Positions 55,396-63,234 of a stretch of 64,000 bases of DNA are shown piece after piece. Positions within the stretch are counted from its first letter, which is position 1. Each line of letters opens with the position of its first letter. The notes below the pieces were generated by a model. The model was not told where the DNA came from. It saw only the letters and a list, made by a program, of their open reading frames with translations, and ran no database searches. Location of the stretch: contig NZ_CP015208.1 in assembly GCF_001854225.1 (NCBI RefSeq), positions 992,001-1,056,000 on the forward strand, in the 5' to 3' direction. The position numbers were made by a program, and so were the translations under genes. Source of the stretch: Candidatus Rhodoluna planktonica. GTDB taxonomy: Bacteria > Actinomycetota > Actinomycetes > Actinomycetales > Microbacteriaceae.

Positions 55396-56267
55396 GACCG
55401 AATCTGGAGGCATCTCCCCTAAGTATCGACGACGTGATTAGCGTCGTATCTGCTGCCCTAAAAGAGGATGCTCCGAACGGGGATGTCACCAGTGAACACC
55501 TGATTCCCGCTCAGGCAAACGCGATGGCATTGCTGAATGCTCGTGAGCCAGGTGTCTTTTCCGGTGGACCGGTGTTTCTCGCAGCTTTCAAATTGCTTGA
55601 CGAAACCATCGATGTGGAATTGCTCGCTGATGAGGGGCAGGTTTTCAGCGCCGGAGACTTACTGGCGCGCGTTTCTGGCCCAGCGCGAGCAGTTTTGCAG
55701 GGTGAACGTATCGGCCTAAATTTTGTTCAACGAATGAGTGGAATCGCCACGCTTACCGCACAGTATGTTCGAGCCGTTGAAGGTAGCCGAGCAAAAATTC
55801 TAGACACGCGAAAAACCACACCTGGATTGCGCGTTTTTGAGCGTCACGCAGTGCTCTGCGGAGGTGGACAAAATCATCGTTTTTCCCTCAGTGACATGGT
55901 GATGGCGAAAGACAACCACCTTGCGGTTTTGACCGCCGGAGGCAAAGACTTAGCTACCGAATTGCGTCGGGTGAAAAATGAACTTCCAGCGGGGATGAAA
56001 TTAGAAGTGGAAGTTGACCGTCTTGATCAAATTGAGGCTGTCCTAGGCGGCGGAGCCGACATCATCATGCTGGACAATTTTTCGCTGGCAGATATGCGAA
56101 CCGGAGTCGAAAAAATTGGCTCGGCCGCAAAGATCGAAGCTTCAGGTGGCGTCAACTTGCAGACCGTTGCTGAAATCGCGAGTACCGGAGTCGACTACAT
56201 TTCAGTCGGTGCCCTCACACATAGTGCGAGAGCGTTAGATCTAGGACTAGACATCGAGATTCAGTGA
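55392..56267 (+). CDS. nadC: Nicotinate-nucleotide pyrophosphorylase (quinolinate phosphoribosyltransferase)
   Basis: 291 residues. LKEDAPNGDVTSEHLIP, LNFVQRMSGIATLTAQYV, ILDTRKTTPGLRVFE and the final EASGGVNLQTVAEIASTGVDYISVG identify NadC. It converts quinolinate and PRPP to nicotinate mononucleotide. The ATGA overlap with the cysteine desulfurase gene continues the operon. Confidence 0.94.
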   Translation: MRPNLEASPLSIDDVISVVSAALKEDAPNGDVTSEHLIPAQANAMALLNAREPGVFSGGPVFLAAFKLLDETIDVELLADEGQVFSAGDLLARVSGPARAVLQGERIGLNFVQRMSGIATLTAQYVRAVEGSRAKILDTRKTTPGLRVFERHAVLCGGGQNHRFSLSDMVMAKDNHLAVLTAGGKDLATELRRVKNELPAGMKLEVEVDRLDQIEAVLGGGADIIMLDNFSLADMRTGVEKIGSAAKIEASGGVNLQTVAEIASTGVDYISVGALTHSARALDLGLDIEIQ

Positions 56268-57385
56268 TGATTTACCTTGACAATGCCGCTACTACGCCGG
56301 TTCGCCGCGAAGCTCTCGAGGCTGCCTGGCCATGGCTTAGCAGTGAATTTGGTAACCCATCAAGCAAGCACGAATTAGGACTCAGAGCCCACGATGCGCT
56401 CGAAAAATCTAGAGAGCGGGTGGCTAAGTTTTTCAATGCTAGACCCTCTGAAATCACCTTCACCTCTGGGGGTACCGAGGGCGCTAATTTGGCGATAATT
56501 GGGCTGGCGTTAGCTAATCCTCGAGGCAAGCATCTAATCTCGGCAAAAACTGAACACGAAGCGGTTTTGGCAGCAATCGATTTTCTCGAAAGACAACACG
56601 GATTTGAAGTAAGTTGGCTGCCGGTTGATGGCGAAGGTCGAATTAGTCCGGCAGACCTGAGCGAGAGCCTGCGTGCAGATTCAACGCTAGTTTCACTGAT
56701 GTATGCCAACAACGAAATCGGAATTGTGCATCCAATCGCCGAGCTGGCTGAAATTACACATCAGGTTGGAGCGCTTTTTCATACCGACGCGGTGCAGGCG
56801 GTCGGTTGGCTAGATTGCAATATAAAAACACTGGGTATAGATGCCCTTTCATTTTCAGGGCATAAAGTTGGTGCCCCTAAAGGCTCAGGGGCGGTTTTTA
56901 TCAAAGCCAGATTTGCAGTTGAGCCACTTTTGCACGGTGGCGGGCAAGAATTTGAGCGCCGATCTGGAACCGAAAACGTTGCTTGGGCTGTCGCTCTGGC
57001 AACTGCTTTGGATTTGCTCGAGGATTCAACTGCCGAGTCCAAACGGGTTGAAAAATTGAGCAAGAAATTTATCGACGATGTGTTGACCAAAGTGCCAATG
57101 GCAAAGCTGAGCGGGCCAACCCACAACCGCTTGGCAAACATCATCGGTTTTACTTTTGCCGGACTAAACGGCGAAACGATTTTGCTGGAACTTGAGCGTC
57201 GCGGAATTATTTGCTCGAGTGGTTCAGCTTGTGCGGCCGGCAGCGATGAACCATCCCATGTTTTGATTGCCTTGGGTTACGACCCAGACTTGGCTCAAAC
57301 CGCGGTGCGCTTTAGTTTGGGGCATTTCACCACCGAAGCCGACCTAGATCAGGCAGTTGTGGCACTTGTAGACAGCGTTACCTGA
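56264..57385 (+). CDS. Cysteine desulfurase (NifS/IscS family)
   Basis: 373 residues. PLP Lys in SFSGHKVGAPKGSGAVF and the active-site Cys loop in CSSGSACAAGSDEPSHVL identify a NifS/IscS-type (class I) enzyme. It extracts sulfur from cysteine as a persulfide. Its place as the last gene of the nad operon suggests it builds the NadA [4Fe-4S] cluster, as NifS-type genes beside nadB do in Bacillus. A wider role, including tRNA thiolation, cannot be excluded. Confidence 0.9.
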   Translation: MMIYLDNAATTPVRREALEAAWPWLSSEFGNPSSKHELGLRAHDALEKSRERVAKFFNARPSEITFTSGGTEGANLAIIGLALANPRGKHLISAKTEHEAVLAAIDFLERQHGFEVSWLPVDGEGRISPADLSESLRADSTLVSLMYANNEIGIVHPIAELAEITHQVGALFHTDAVQAVGWLDCNIKTLGIDALSFSGHKVGAPKGSGAVFIKARFAVEPLLHGGGQEFERRSGTENVAWAVALATALDLLEDSTAESKRVEKLSKKFIDDVLTKVPMAKLSGPTHNRLANIIGFTFAGLNGETILLELERRGIICSSGSACAAGSDEPSHVLIALGYDPDLAQTAVRFSLGHFTTEADLDQAVVALVDSVT

Positions 57386-58200
57386 TTACCCCACGGGTCA
57401 TCGAGGCTAATTTTTTCGCCATCATTACGAAGTTGAAGACCAGAGTCATTGAGACGCTCGCCAATGGCGCCGAATGAGTCTGCGTCAGGTAGCACAATCG
57501 AAACATCACCCAAGCCGAGTGTTTGCTGACGCACTGAGGCACCTCGAGATCGCCAGATGTTCATCGCCATATGATGGTGGTAACCGCCGGCCGAAACAAA
57601 CAGTGCCGTGCCACCCCAATTCAAGGTGACGTCGAAGCCCAATTTATTTACGTAGAAATCTTGAGCTTGCGCAATGTTTCCAACACTCAAGTGCACGTGG
57701 CCAACCTTAGAGGCAATCGCGGACTGCGAATTTAGATGTTTGGCAAGGTAATTATTTGGGTCTAGCGGCAGCGTATCCATCGATATTTGACCGTGCTGCC
57801 AGCTCCAGCTGCTGCGCTCTCGGTCGAAGTAAAGCTCGACTCCGTTGCCCTCTGGGTCATCGAAGTAGAAGGCTTCAGAAACCAGGTGGTCGGCACTACC
57901 GGTGAATGAGCCAGGGTATTGCCGCGCCACCGATGCAACCGCAGCGGCCAACTCGGCTTGAGTGTCAAATAAAAATGCGGTGTGAAACAGGCCAGCATCT
58001 GAAGGCCCCGCGTGTTTCAGCTCAGGGGCGTGCTGCAACAAAAGGGCAGCGTTCTGGCCGCGCCCAAGGATGTAGCCGCCGGGTATTTCGCTCAAAATTT
58101 CGAGGCCGACCCCGTCACGGTAATAACGCAGCATGGCATCTAAATCAGCAACTCGAAGGGTCACTGCGCCCATTGAGATGTTGGCGGGAAGTGTGTTCAT
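57349..58200 (-). CDS. VOC-superfamily glyoxalase/extradiol dioxygenase-like protein (CatE-like)
   Basis: 283 residues with two VOC modules: MGAVTLRVADLDAMLRYYRDGVGLEIL in the first, and VGHVHLSVGNIAQAQDFYVNKLGFDV in the second. HLS, HHHMAMNIW and ELYFDRER include likely metal ligands (His/Glu). It resembles Bacillus CatE, but substrate is unknown. Its 3' end overlaps the cysteine desulfurase gene by 37 bases in convergent orientation. Confidence 0.8.
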   Translation of the reverse strand: MNTLPANISMGAVTLRVADLDAMLRYYRDGVGLEILSEIPGGYILGRGQNAALLLQHAPELKHAGPSDAGLFHTAFLFDTQAELAAAVASVARQYPGSFTGSADHLVSEAFYFDDPEGNGVELYFDRERSSWSWQHGQISMDTLPLDPNNYLAKHLNSQSAIASKVGHVHLSVGNIAQAQDFYVNKLGFDVTLNWGGTALFVSAGGYHHHMAMNIWRSRGASVRQQTLGLGDVSIVLPDADSFGAIGERLNDSGLQLRNDGEKISLDDPWGNQVTLSTSATTA

Positions 58201-58300
58201 GTTTTTTAGTCTAGCCCCCCTTTACTTATTTCTGCAAGCAGTGCTCAAATTGATCGCCTAGATTTTTGAATTATTGCGCTGGAGGCCGGGCGGGCATAAA

Positions 58301-58321
58301 AAAACTCGCACTGAGCGAGTT
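58301..58321 (-). terminator. Rho-independent terminator after tRNA-Lys
   Basis: AACTCGC (58303-58309) with GCGAGTT (58315-58321), five-base loop, followed on the minus strand by a run of seven T. Confidence 0.9.
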
Positions 58322-58331
58322 CTGCAGAATT

Positions 58332-58407
58332 TGGTGCGCCCCCCGGGACTTGAACCCGGAACCCACTGATTAAGAGTCAGTTGCTCTGCCGATTGAGCTA
58401 GAGGCGC
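58332..58407 (-). tRNA. tRNA-Lys (anticodon CTT) with encoded CCA
   Basis: Acceptor GCGCCTC/GGGGCGC, anticodon stem ACTGA.../...TCAGT with loop CTCTTAA (CTT), T arm CGGG-TTCAAGT-CCCG, discriminator A. The 3' CCA is present in the DNA (58332-58334), unlike the other two tRNA genes here. Confidence 0.94.
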
Positions 58408-58487
58408 GTGCTGTGCAAGCACAACGAGATAAGAGAATAGCACCTTCGAGCGGGAATGAAAAACTGGATTTTGAACTTGCTAGAGAC

Positions 58488-58961
58488 ATGAGCGAAGAAA
58501 CCAAACTAGAAGTTGGTGCTGCGGCACCAAATTTCACCCTAAATAACCAGGATGGGCAAGAAGTTGGCCTAAGCGATTACCTAGGTAAAAAGGTCATTGT
58601 TTACTTCTACCCCGCCGCCGCTACGCCGGGTTGCACCACGCAGGCCTGTGACTTCAGAGATAACTTGAACTCATTGAAGTCAGCCGGGTATGTGGTTCTT
58701 GGTATTTCACCCGACAAACCTGGAAAATTGCGAAAATTTGCCGACAAAGAATCTTTGAACTTCGATTTGCTGAGCGATGAAGACAGCGCAGTTCAGCAAG
58801 CGTACGGGGCCTACGGCAAGAAAAGCATGTACGGAAAAGAGTATTACGGCACTATCCGCTCGACAGTCGTTGTAGATGAGGCGGGCAAGGTGAGCCACGC
58901 CTTTTACAACGTCAAAGCTTCCGGACATGTGTCTTTCCTGAGAGATTCCTTAGGGCTCTAA
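58488..58961 (+). CDS. bcp: Bcp-type peroxiredoxin (two-cysteine)
   Basis: 157 residues from ATG at 58488 (MSEETKLEVGAAAPNFTL). A longer frame from 58413 would run into tRNA-Lys sequence. The peroxidatic Cys49 is in TPGCTTQACDF and the resolving Cys54 five residues on, the atypical 2-Cys PrxQ/Bcp arrangement. It reduces hydroperoxides with thioredoxin. It is followed 33 bases later by a paralogue. Confidence 0.92.
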   Translation: MSEETKLEVGAAAPNFTLNNQDGQEVGLSDYLGKKVIVYFYPAAATPGCTTQACDFRDNLNSLKSAGYVVLGISPDKPGKLRKFADKESLNFDLLSDEDSAVQQAYGAYGKKSMYGKEYYGTIRSTVVVDEAGKVSHAFYNVKASGHVSFLRDSLGL

Positions 58962-58984
58962 GAGAGTCTGCAGAGAGCCCCTAA
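58950..58984 (+). other. Stem-loop between the two peroxiredoxin genes
   Basis: TTAGGGCTCT at the end of the first gene can pair with AGAGCCCCTAA just before the second start (one bulged G, ~14-base loop). There is no T run, so it is not a standard terminator. It may be an mRNA processing or stability element. Confidence 0.4.
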
Positions 58985-58993
58985 ACTGGGGGC

Positions 58994-59467
58994 ATGGAAG
59001 ATTTTGCCAAGCTTGAAAAAGGCGACCAGATCCCCCAGTTCGACGCACTCACCCAGTCAGGCCAGGCTTTTTCAAATCAAAGCATCGTTGGCAAAAAAAC
59101 AATTTTCTTCTTCTTTCCCGCTGCAGGCTCACCTGGTTGCACCATGGAATCTGTCGAGTTCAACAATGAACTTGAGGCATTCGAATCGGGCGGCTTCCAG
59201 GTAGTTGGCGTCTCCCCCGACTCGGTCGTGAAGTTGGCTGAGTTTCAAGACCGCCACGGCCTTAACTACACCTTCCTGAGCGATGAATCATTCGCGGTTC
59301 ACAAAGCATTCGGTGCCTACGGAAATAAGAGCCTTTACGGCAAGCTTTACCGAGGTGTGCTTCGCTCGACCATTGTGATTGATGAAAATGGCCAAGTTAT
59401 TTTGCCGCTTTACAACGTGAAAGCCACCGGCCACGTTGCCATGTTGCTTCGCAAACTCGGCCTGTAA
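58994..59467 (+). CDS. Bcp-like peroxiredoxin lacking the resolving cysteine
   Basis: 157 residues, same length as and clearly paralogous to its neighbour (shared GAYG.KS.YGK, NVKA.GHV..L). The peroxidatic Cys49 is kept in SPGCTMESVEF, but the position of the resolving cysteine (54) is Val. It should therefore work as a 1-Cys enzyme with an external thiol. The start has GGGGG just upstream. Confidence 0.88.
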   Translation: MEDFAKLEKGDQIPQFDALTQSGQAFSNQSIVGKKTIFFFFPAAGSPGCTMESVEFNNELEAFESGGFQVVGVSPDSVVKLAEFQDRHGLNYTFLSDESFAVHKAFGAYGNKSLYGKLYRGVLRSTIVIDENGQVILPLYNVKATGHVAMLLRKLGL

Positions 59468-59478
59468 AATCCCTGGTT

Positions 59479-59877
59479 CTAACTCTTAGAGCTTTGCGTA
59501 GCTGCTACCACGTCGCCGCGGAACAGCAGGTAGAGGCCGATCGCGGATGGTGCAAAAATAGCCCAGCCGATTGCCTGAGAGCCAAACTGGCCGCCAAAAC
59601 TGCCCATAGCAACCGCTAACTGCACAAACTGCCAAAATACTGCGCCACTTCTCGACCAACGCATTCCTGAAAGCAAATTAATAGCGATGGTAATCACCCA
59701 AGCTGCAGCAGCCGAGACCAAAGCGAGCAAAGAGATAGCGGCTATAAAACTGGTAATTTCCCCGGTGACAACTTGGATCAAGAGAATGACAGCCAAACCA
59801 AGCACGACAAGTCCTTCCAGAAAAATCAGACCAGAAAGCACCTTCAGGGCTGCGGGTTTTTTATTGTTTTCAGTCAT
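59479..59877 (-). CDS. Four-helix integral membrane protein, unknown function
   Basis: 132 residues. Four hydrophobic segments at about 14-35, 40-65, 75-95 and 100-118, with a short Lys-rich start and a Ser-rich end. No conserved motif recognised. Similar small unnamed membrane proteins are common in this group. Convergent with the peroxiredoxin gene. Confidence 0.65.
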   Translation of the reverse strand: MTENNKKPAALKVLSGLIFLEGLVVLGLAVILLIQVVTGEITSFIAAISLLALVSAAAAWVITIAINLLSGMRWSRSGAVFWQFVQLAVAMGSFGGQFGSQAIGWAIFAPSAIGLYLLFRGDVVAATQSSKS

Positions 59878-59934
59878 CTGATTCCTAAATTGGGTCTTGC
59901 CAAACGGCTATGGGTGTGAAACGATTTTCTCAGG

Positions 59935-59954
59935 AAAGTTACCGCAAAGTTACC
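59935..59954 (+). repeat. Tandem AAAGTTACC repeat upstream of whiB1
   Basis: AAAGTTACC occurs at 59935-59943 and again at 59946-59954 (11-base period, one helical turn), about 80 bases ahead of the WhiB1 start. A possible paired protein-binding site; the binder is unknown. Confidence 0.4.
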
Positions 59955-60032
59955 TCAACTAGTAGTCGGAAATCCCTAAATTTTAGAACTCAACCTAGTT
60001 GCGTTCGCTCAGAATAAAGGAATACAGCATTG

Positions 60033-60287
60033 ATGGATATGCAGTGGCTCAATGAAGCCCGTTGCCTCACCGAAGACCCTGAACTTTTCTTTCCAGTTGG
60101 AAACACTGGGCCGGCAGTAGAGCAAATCGATCAAGCTAAAGCAGTTTGTCGCGAATGCTCGGTGGCTACCAGTTGCCTCGAGTACGCAATCAAAGAAAAC
60201 CAGGACACCGGTGTTTGGGGTGGCCTAAGCGAAGACGAACGCAAGTCGCTAAAGCGCAAATACGCTCGAGCTCGACGCGCTGGCTAG
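60033..60287 (+). CDS. whiB1: WhiB1-type Fe-S transcription factor
   Basis: 84 residues. Cysteines at 11, 39, 42 and 48 (C-x27-C-x2-C-x5-C) bind a [4Fe-4S] cluster; GVWGG at 60-64 and the basic SLKRKYARARRAG tail are the DNA-binding part. DPELFFPVGN and QDTGVWGGLSEDER closely resemble mycobacterial WhiB1, which is essential and NO-sensitive and binds the principal sigma factor. The adjacent PdtaS-type kinase repeats the mycobacterial order. Start set at ATG 60033 after AAAGGA; TTG 60030 or ATG 60039 also possible. Confidence 0.93.
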   Translation: MDMQWLNEARCLTEDPELFFPVGNTGPAVEQIDQAKAVCRECSVATSCLEYAIKENQDTGVWGGLSEDERKSLKRKYARARRAG

Positions 60288-60296
60288 CAGAATTTG

Positions 60297-60327
60297 AAAA
60301 TCCCGCTGAATTCAGCGGGATTTTTTT
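60297..60327. terminator. Bidirectional rho-independent terminator
   Basis: A perfect 28-base palindrome (60297-60324) with core TCCCGCTGAA/TTCAGCGGGA and A/T runs at both ends. It separates convergent whiB1 and the histidine kinase. Confidence 0.93.
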
Positions 60328-61801
60328 ATAGCGGAATGTGAATCACCACTCTGGAACCGCCGTCTGCGGGCGCCATCCAGTTGATTGTTCCCCGAAGCTC
60401 GCCTTCGATGAGTGTCTTGATAATTTGCGTACCAAGACCGGTACCGATTTTGTTTACGTCGAGTGCAACCCCGTTATCTGAAACGGTAATGGTCAGGTTT
60501 TTCGGTTTGCGCTCTGCCACCACGTGCACCACACCGTTTTTTCCGGCCAGACCATGCTCGACCGCGTTGGCAACAATCTCGGTAAGCGCCACAGCAAGTG
60601 GCGTCGCAACCTCGCTGCGAAGTTGGCCAAACTTTCCATCAATTAGTGTCTTCACGGTTGTGTTATGGAGCGAAGCAACCTCGCTGGTAAGCATCAGCGC
60701 CCGATCAAAAACTTCGTCGAAGTTCACGTCCTGAGCCAAGCCCTCAGAGAGAGTGTCGTGAACAACCGCAATAGCCGCTACCCGGCGCATAGCCTGACTG
60801 AGTTGCTCTTTAACTTCTTCGCTGTCACTTCGCCTTGACTGAATTCGCAACAGGCTGGCTACTGTTTGCAAATTGTTTTTCACTCGATGGTGAATCTCGC
60901 GAATTGTCGCGTCTTTGGTAATCAGTTCTCGCTCTTGGCGTCGCAATTCAGTAACGTCACGACACAGCACCAAAGCACCGGTTCTAACACCCTGCTCTTT
61001 CAACGGGATGGCTCGAACATTAAGTGTTACGTTGCGTGAATCCATGTCGGTGCGCCAGGGAGCACGCCCAGTAAGCACCAACGGCAGACTTTCATCCACG
61101 TTTGATTTGCCCTTCAGCACCGGAGTTGCCGCCTCGGCCAAAGATTTGCCCTCAAGTTCACCGGCTATGCCAAGTCGGTTGAAAGCCGATAGTGCGTTGG
61201 GGCTTGCAAAAACCACATTGCCATCGAAATCTAGCCGTAGCAGACCATCGTTAGCGCGCGGAGCACCGCGTTTGGGGCCGGTTGGGTTGCTGAAATCTGG
61301 GAAAGCACCTTGGGCAACCATGTTCAACAGTTCAAGTCCGCAACTTAGGTAATTTAGCTGGAGTCGATTCGGCGTTTGAGCTTCTGCAATGTTTGCGTGC
61401 TTAGTTACCACAGCAATCGGCACCGAGGTCACTTCTTCAGATTTCGAATTAAGGCGGCGCCGAACCGGGATTGCACTGAGGCGCGAAACCTCTAGGTCAT
61501 GACCATTTGCCTGTTCGAGACCTACTGGCACGCCCTCTTTATAGGCCTTGGCGACTTTGCCCTGCCAATCTTTTCGAATTGGTTCGCCCGAGATGTCACG
61601 ATAAAACATGGTTGGTGCGCTTGATGGTCGAGCATGCCCAGCAGCGACAAAGCCACCATCGCGAGTTGGAATCCAGAGCACCAAATCAGCAAAGACTAGG
61701 TCGGCTATAAGCTGCCACTCGACCTGCAGCAAATGCAACCATTCGACATCAGAATGCGACGCATCGGAATGTCTTTTGACTAGTTCGCTAAGTGTTGACA
61801 C
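60326..61801 (-). CDS. pdtaS: PdtaS-type sensor histidine kinase
   Basis: 491 residues. An N-terminal GAF-like domain (~15-155), a PAS-like domain (~185-290), then the HisKA_2 dimerisation/phosphoacceptor segment IREIHHRVKNNLQTVASLLRIQSRR and an HATPase with EIVANAVEHGL. No membrane segment, so cytosolic. Mycobacterial PdtaS pairs with the ANTAR-domain regulator PdtaR, which is not in this window, and senses NO or copper. The 3' end lies in the terminator shared with whiB1. Confidence 0.92.
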   Translation of the reverse strand: MSTLSELVKRHSDASHSDVEWLHLLQVEWQLIADLVFADLVLWIPTRDGGFVAAGHARPSSAPTMFYRDISGEPIRKDWQGKVAKAYKEGVPVGLEQANGHDLEVSRLSAIPVRRRLNSKSEEVTSVPIAVVTKHANIAEAQTPNRLQLNYLSCGLELLNMVAQGAFPDFSNPTGPKRGAPRANDGLLRLDFDGNVVFASPNALSAFNRLGIAGELEGKSLAEAATPVLKGKSNVDESLPLVLTGRAPWRTDMDSRNVTLNVRAIPLKEQGVRTGALVLCRDVTELRRQERELITKDATIREIHHRVKNNLQTVASLLRIQSRRSDSEEVKEQLSQAMRRVAAIAVVHDTLSEGLAQDVNFDEVFDRALMLTSEVASLHNTTVKTLIDGKFGQLRSEVATPLAVALTEIVANAVEHGLAGKNGVVHVVAERKPKNLTITVSDNGVALDVNKIGTGLGTQIIKTLIEGELRGTINWMAPADGGSRVVIHIPL

Positions 61802-62614
61802 CTAACCGAGTTTAGCCACGCGCAACTGCAATTCACTTGGTGAATCGAGTATCAACCCGACCAGAGACCGCACCGCTGCCGAAACAGTACTGGATTTTGA
61901 ACTTGAATCAATTGGATTGCCGGTGCGAATCGCCTGGTCGAATTCTTTACTGTGCTCGCCAATCATCAGCGCCGGGGAAAGATTCAGTAAACGCTCGAAT
62001 GTTTCAACTACCTGCTGGCGCACAGACTTGCCAAGCACAGATTCGCGTACCCGATTCACCACCAAATGAGTTTGCTCGGGCAGAACCAACCGCAATTGCG
62101 GCCAATTAGCTACCAGTCGATAGATAGCCGTTGGCTCGGTGCTAGAAATTACAACCACAGATTCTGAATGCGAGAAAAACTCGATAAGAGAGTTAGACAT
62201 AGTGTTTTGGTCGACCAGAAAGCATCCAACTGCAGCATCTATGACAACCCAGTCAAATTCGGTTTCGCAAAACTGGAAGAGCTCAGCGAGAGATTCAGCA
62301 TTGATCTCGCTTGCTCGGGTTCGGTTAGGCAACCCCGGAATGAGCACCAACTTGCCGTTAGGGCTAGACAGGCTGATAGTTAGACGCTCAAATTCTTCGG
62401 AGCTTAGTCTTTTCTGACTGGCTAAGCGCAGCAGTGCGGCGATGCCTGCCGGCGGGGTGGCGAGCGCCAAATTTAGGTGTAGCCCTGGGTTTTCAAAATC
62501 TAGGTCAACTAAAAGCACCCGTAAACCTCGGCTGGCCAGTTGAACGGCACCAGCAAGCGCAAGGCTACTTTTACCAACAGAGCCGCCAGCAGACCAAAAT
62601 ACCGCTTTGCGCAT
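61802..62614 (-). CDS. ParA/MinD-like (CpaE/TadZ-related) ATPase of unknown role
   Basis: 270 residues. The deviant Walker-type loop is VFWSAGGSVGKSSLALAG (residues ~5-22); the Lys before GG, the signature of ParA/MinD, is Gly here. LRVLLVDLDFENPGLH and WVVIDAAVG give the Walker A' and B strands. It resembles CpaE/TadZ partners of Tad pili, yet no pilus genes are near. Stop overlaps the start of the kinase region by contact (61801/61802), and its own start shares one base with the SAF gene, so all are co-transcribed. Confidence 0.8.
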   Translation of the reverse strand: MRKAVFWSAGGSVGKSSLALAGAVQLASRGLRVLLVDLDFENPGLHLNLALATPPAGIAALLRLASQKRLSSEEFERLTISLSSPNGKLVLIPGLPNRTRASEINAESLAELFQFCETEFDWVVIDAAVGCFLVDQNTMSNSLIEFFSHSESVVVISSTEPTAIYRLVANWPQLRLVLPEQTHLVVNRVRESVLGKSVRQQVVETFERLLNLSPALMIGEHSKEFDQAIRTGNPIDSSSKSSTVSAAVRSLVGLILDSPSELQLRVAKLG

Positions 62615-63234
62615 CAGTCGATCAAAGTTGGTCTGAGCACGATTGATATTTTTGCTTCGGCGCCTACGGCTTTCAAAACCTCACCGACAGCCACCTGCGG
62701 CACCCATAATTCGACACTGGTTTGCGAATTTGCGAAGACCCCATCGTTTTCAGAGACATTAGCCACCTCTGCGGCATCGACAAGCTTGACCGGCTCTTGA
62801 AACTTTTCTTCGAGTTCACCAAACCACGCCCAGATATCAACGGTCGAACCGGGAACAACGCCCCGGGCAAGTGGCATGTTGGACCAGACCACAACCGGTG
62901 CTCTGTCATCTAAAACTGCCGTTGCCAGATTAGCTTTGGAAATAAATTCGCCAGATCTAACCGGCCCCAAAACATAGGCCTGGGCGGGAAGCTCATCTTT
63001 GGTTAGGTACAACCCTGATGCTGAGCCTATGTCGATCTCAACCAAGCGAAAACTATTGGAACTAATGGAAGCACCCGCGGGCAAGTTTTGAGCAGCCACC
63101 CAAATCTCAGTTTTCTTGGAGTCGTCGGAGAGCATCAGCCATGCCGTAGCACTGCTGGATACTGCAATAACCAACCCAGCAACAATGCGAAAGACTGATC
63201 TTTGTTTGAGAGAGAAATTCTTCATAGTAATCAA
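62614..63234 (-). CDS. SAF-domain (CpaB/FlgA-like) membrane-anchored protein
   Basis: 206 residues. One N-terminal membrane helix (~15-36, RIVAGLVIAVSSSATAWLML), then a SAF domain beginning EIWVAAQNLPAGASISSNSFRLVEID, followed by a region with ARGVVPGSTVDIW, as in CpaB/RcpC. Orientation predicts an extracytoplasmic SAF domain. SAF in CpaB/FlgA is linked to pilus or P-ring assembly. Here it is paired only with the ParA-like ATPase and an unknown gene. Confidence 0.82.
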   Translation of the reverse strand: MITMKNFSLKQRSVFRIVAGLVIAVSSSATAWLMLSDDSKKTEIWVAAQNLPAGASISSNSFRLVEIDIGSASGLYLTKDELPAQAYVLGPVRSGEFISKANLATAVLDDRAPVVVWSNMPLARGVVPGSTVDIWAWFGELEEKFQEPVKLVDAAEVANVSENDGVFANSQTSVELWVPQVAVGEVLKAVGAEAKISIVLRPTLID

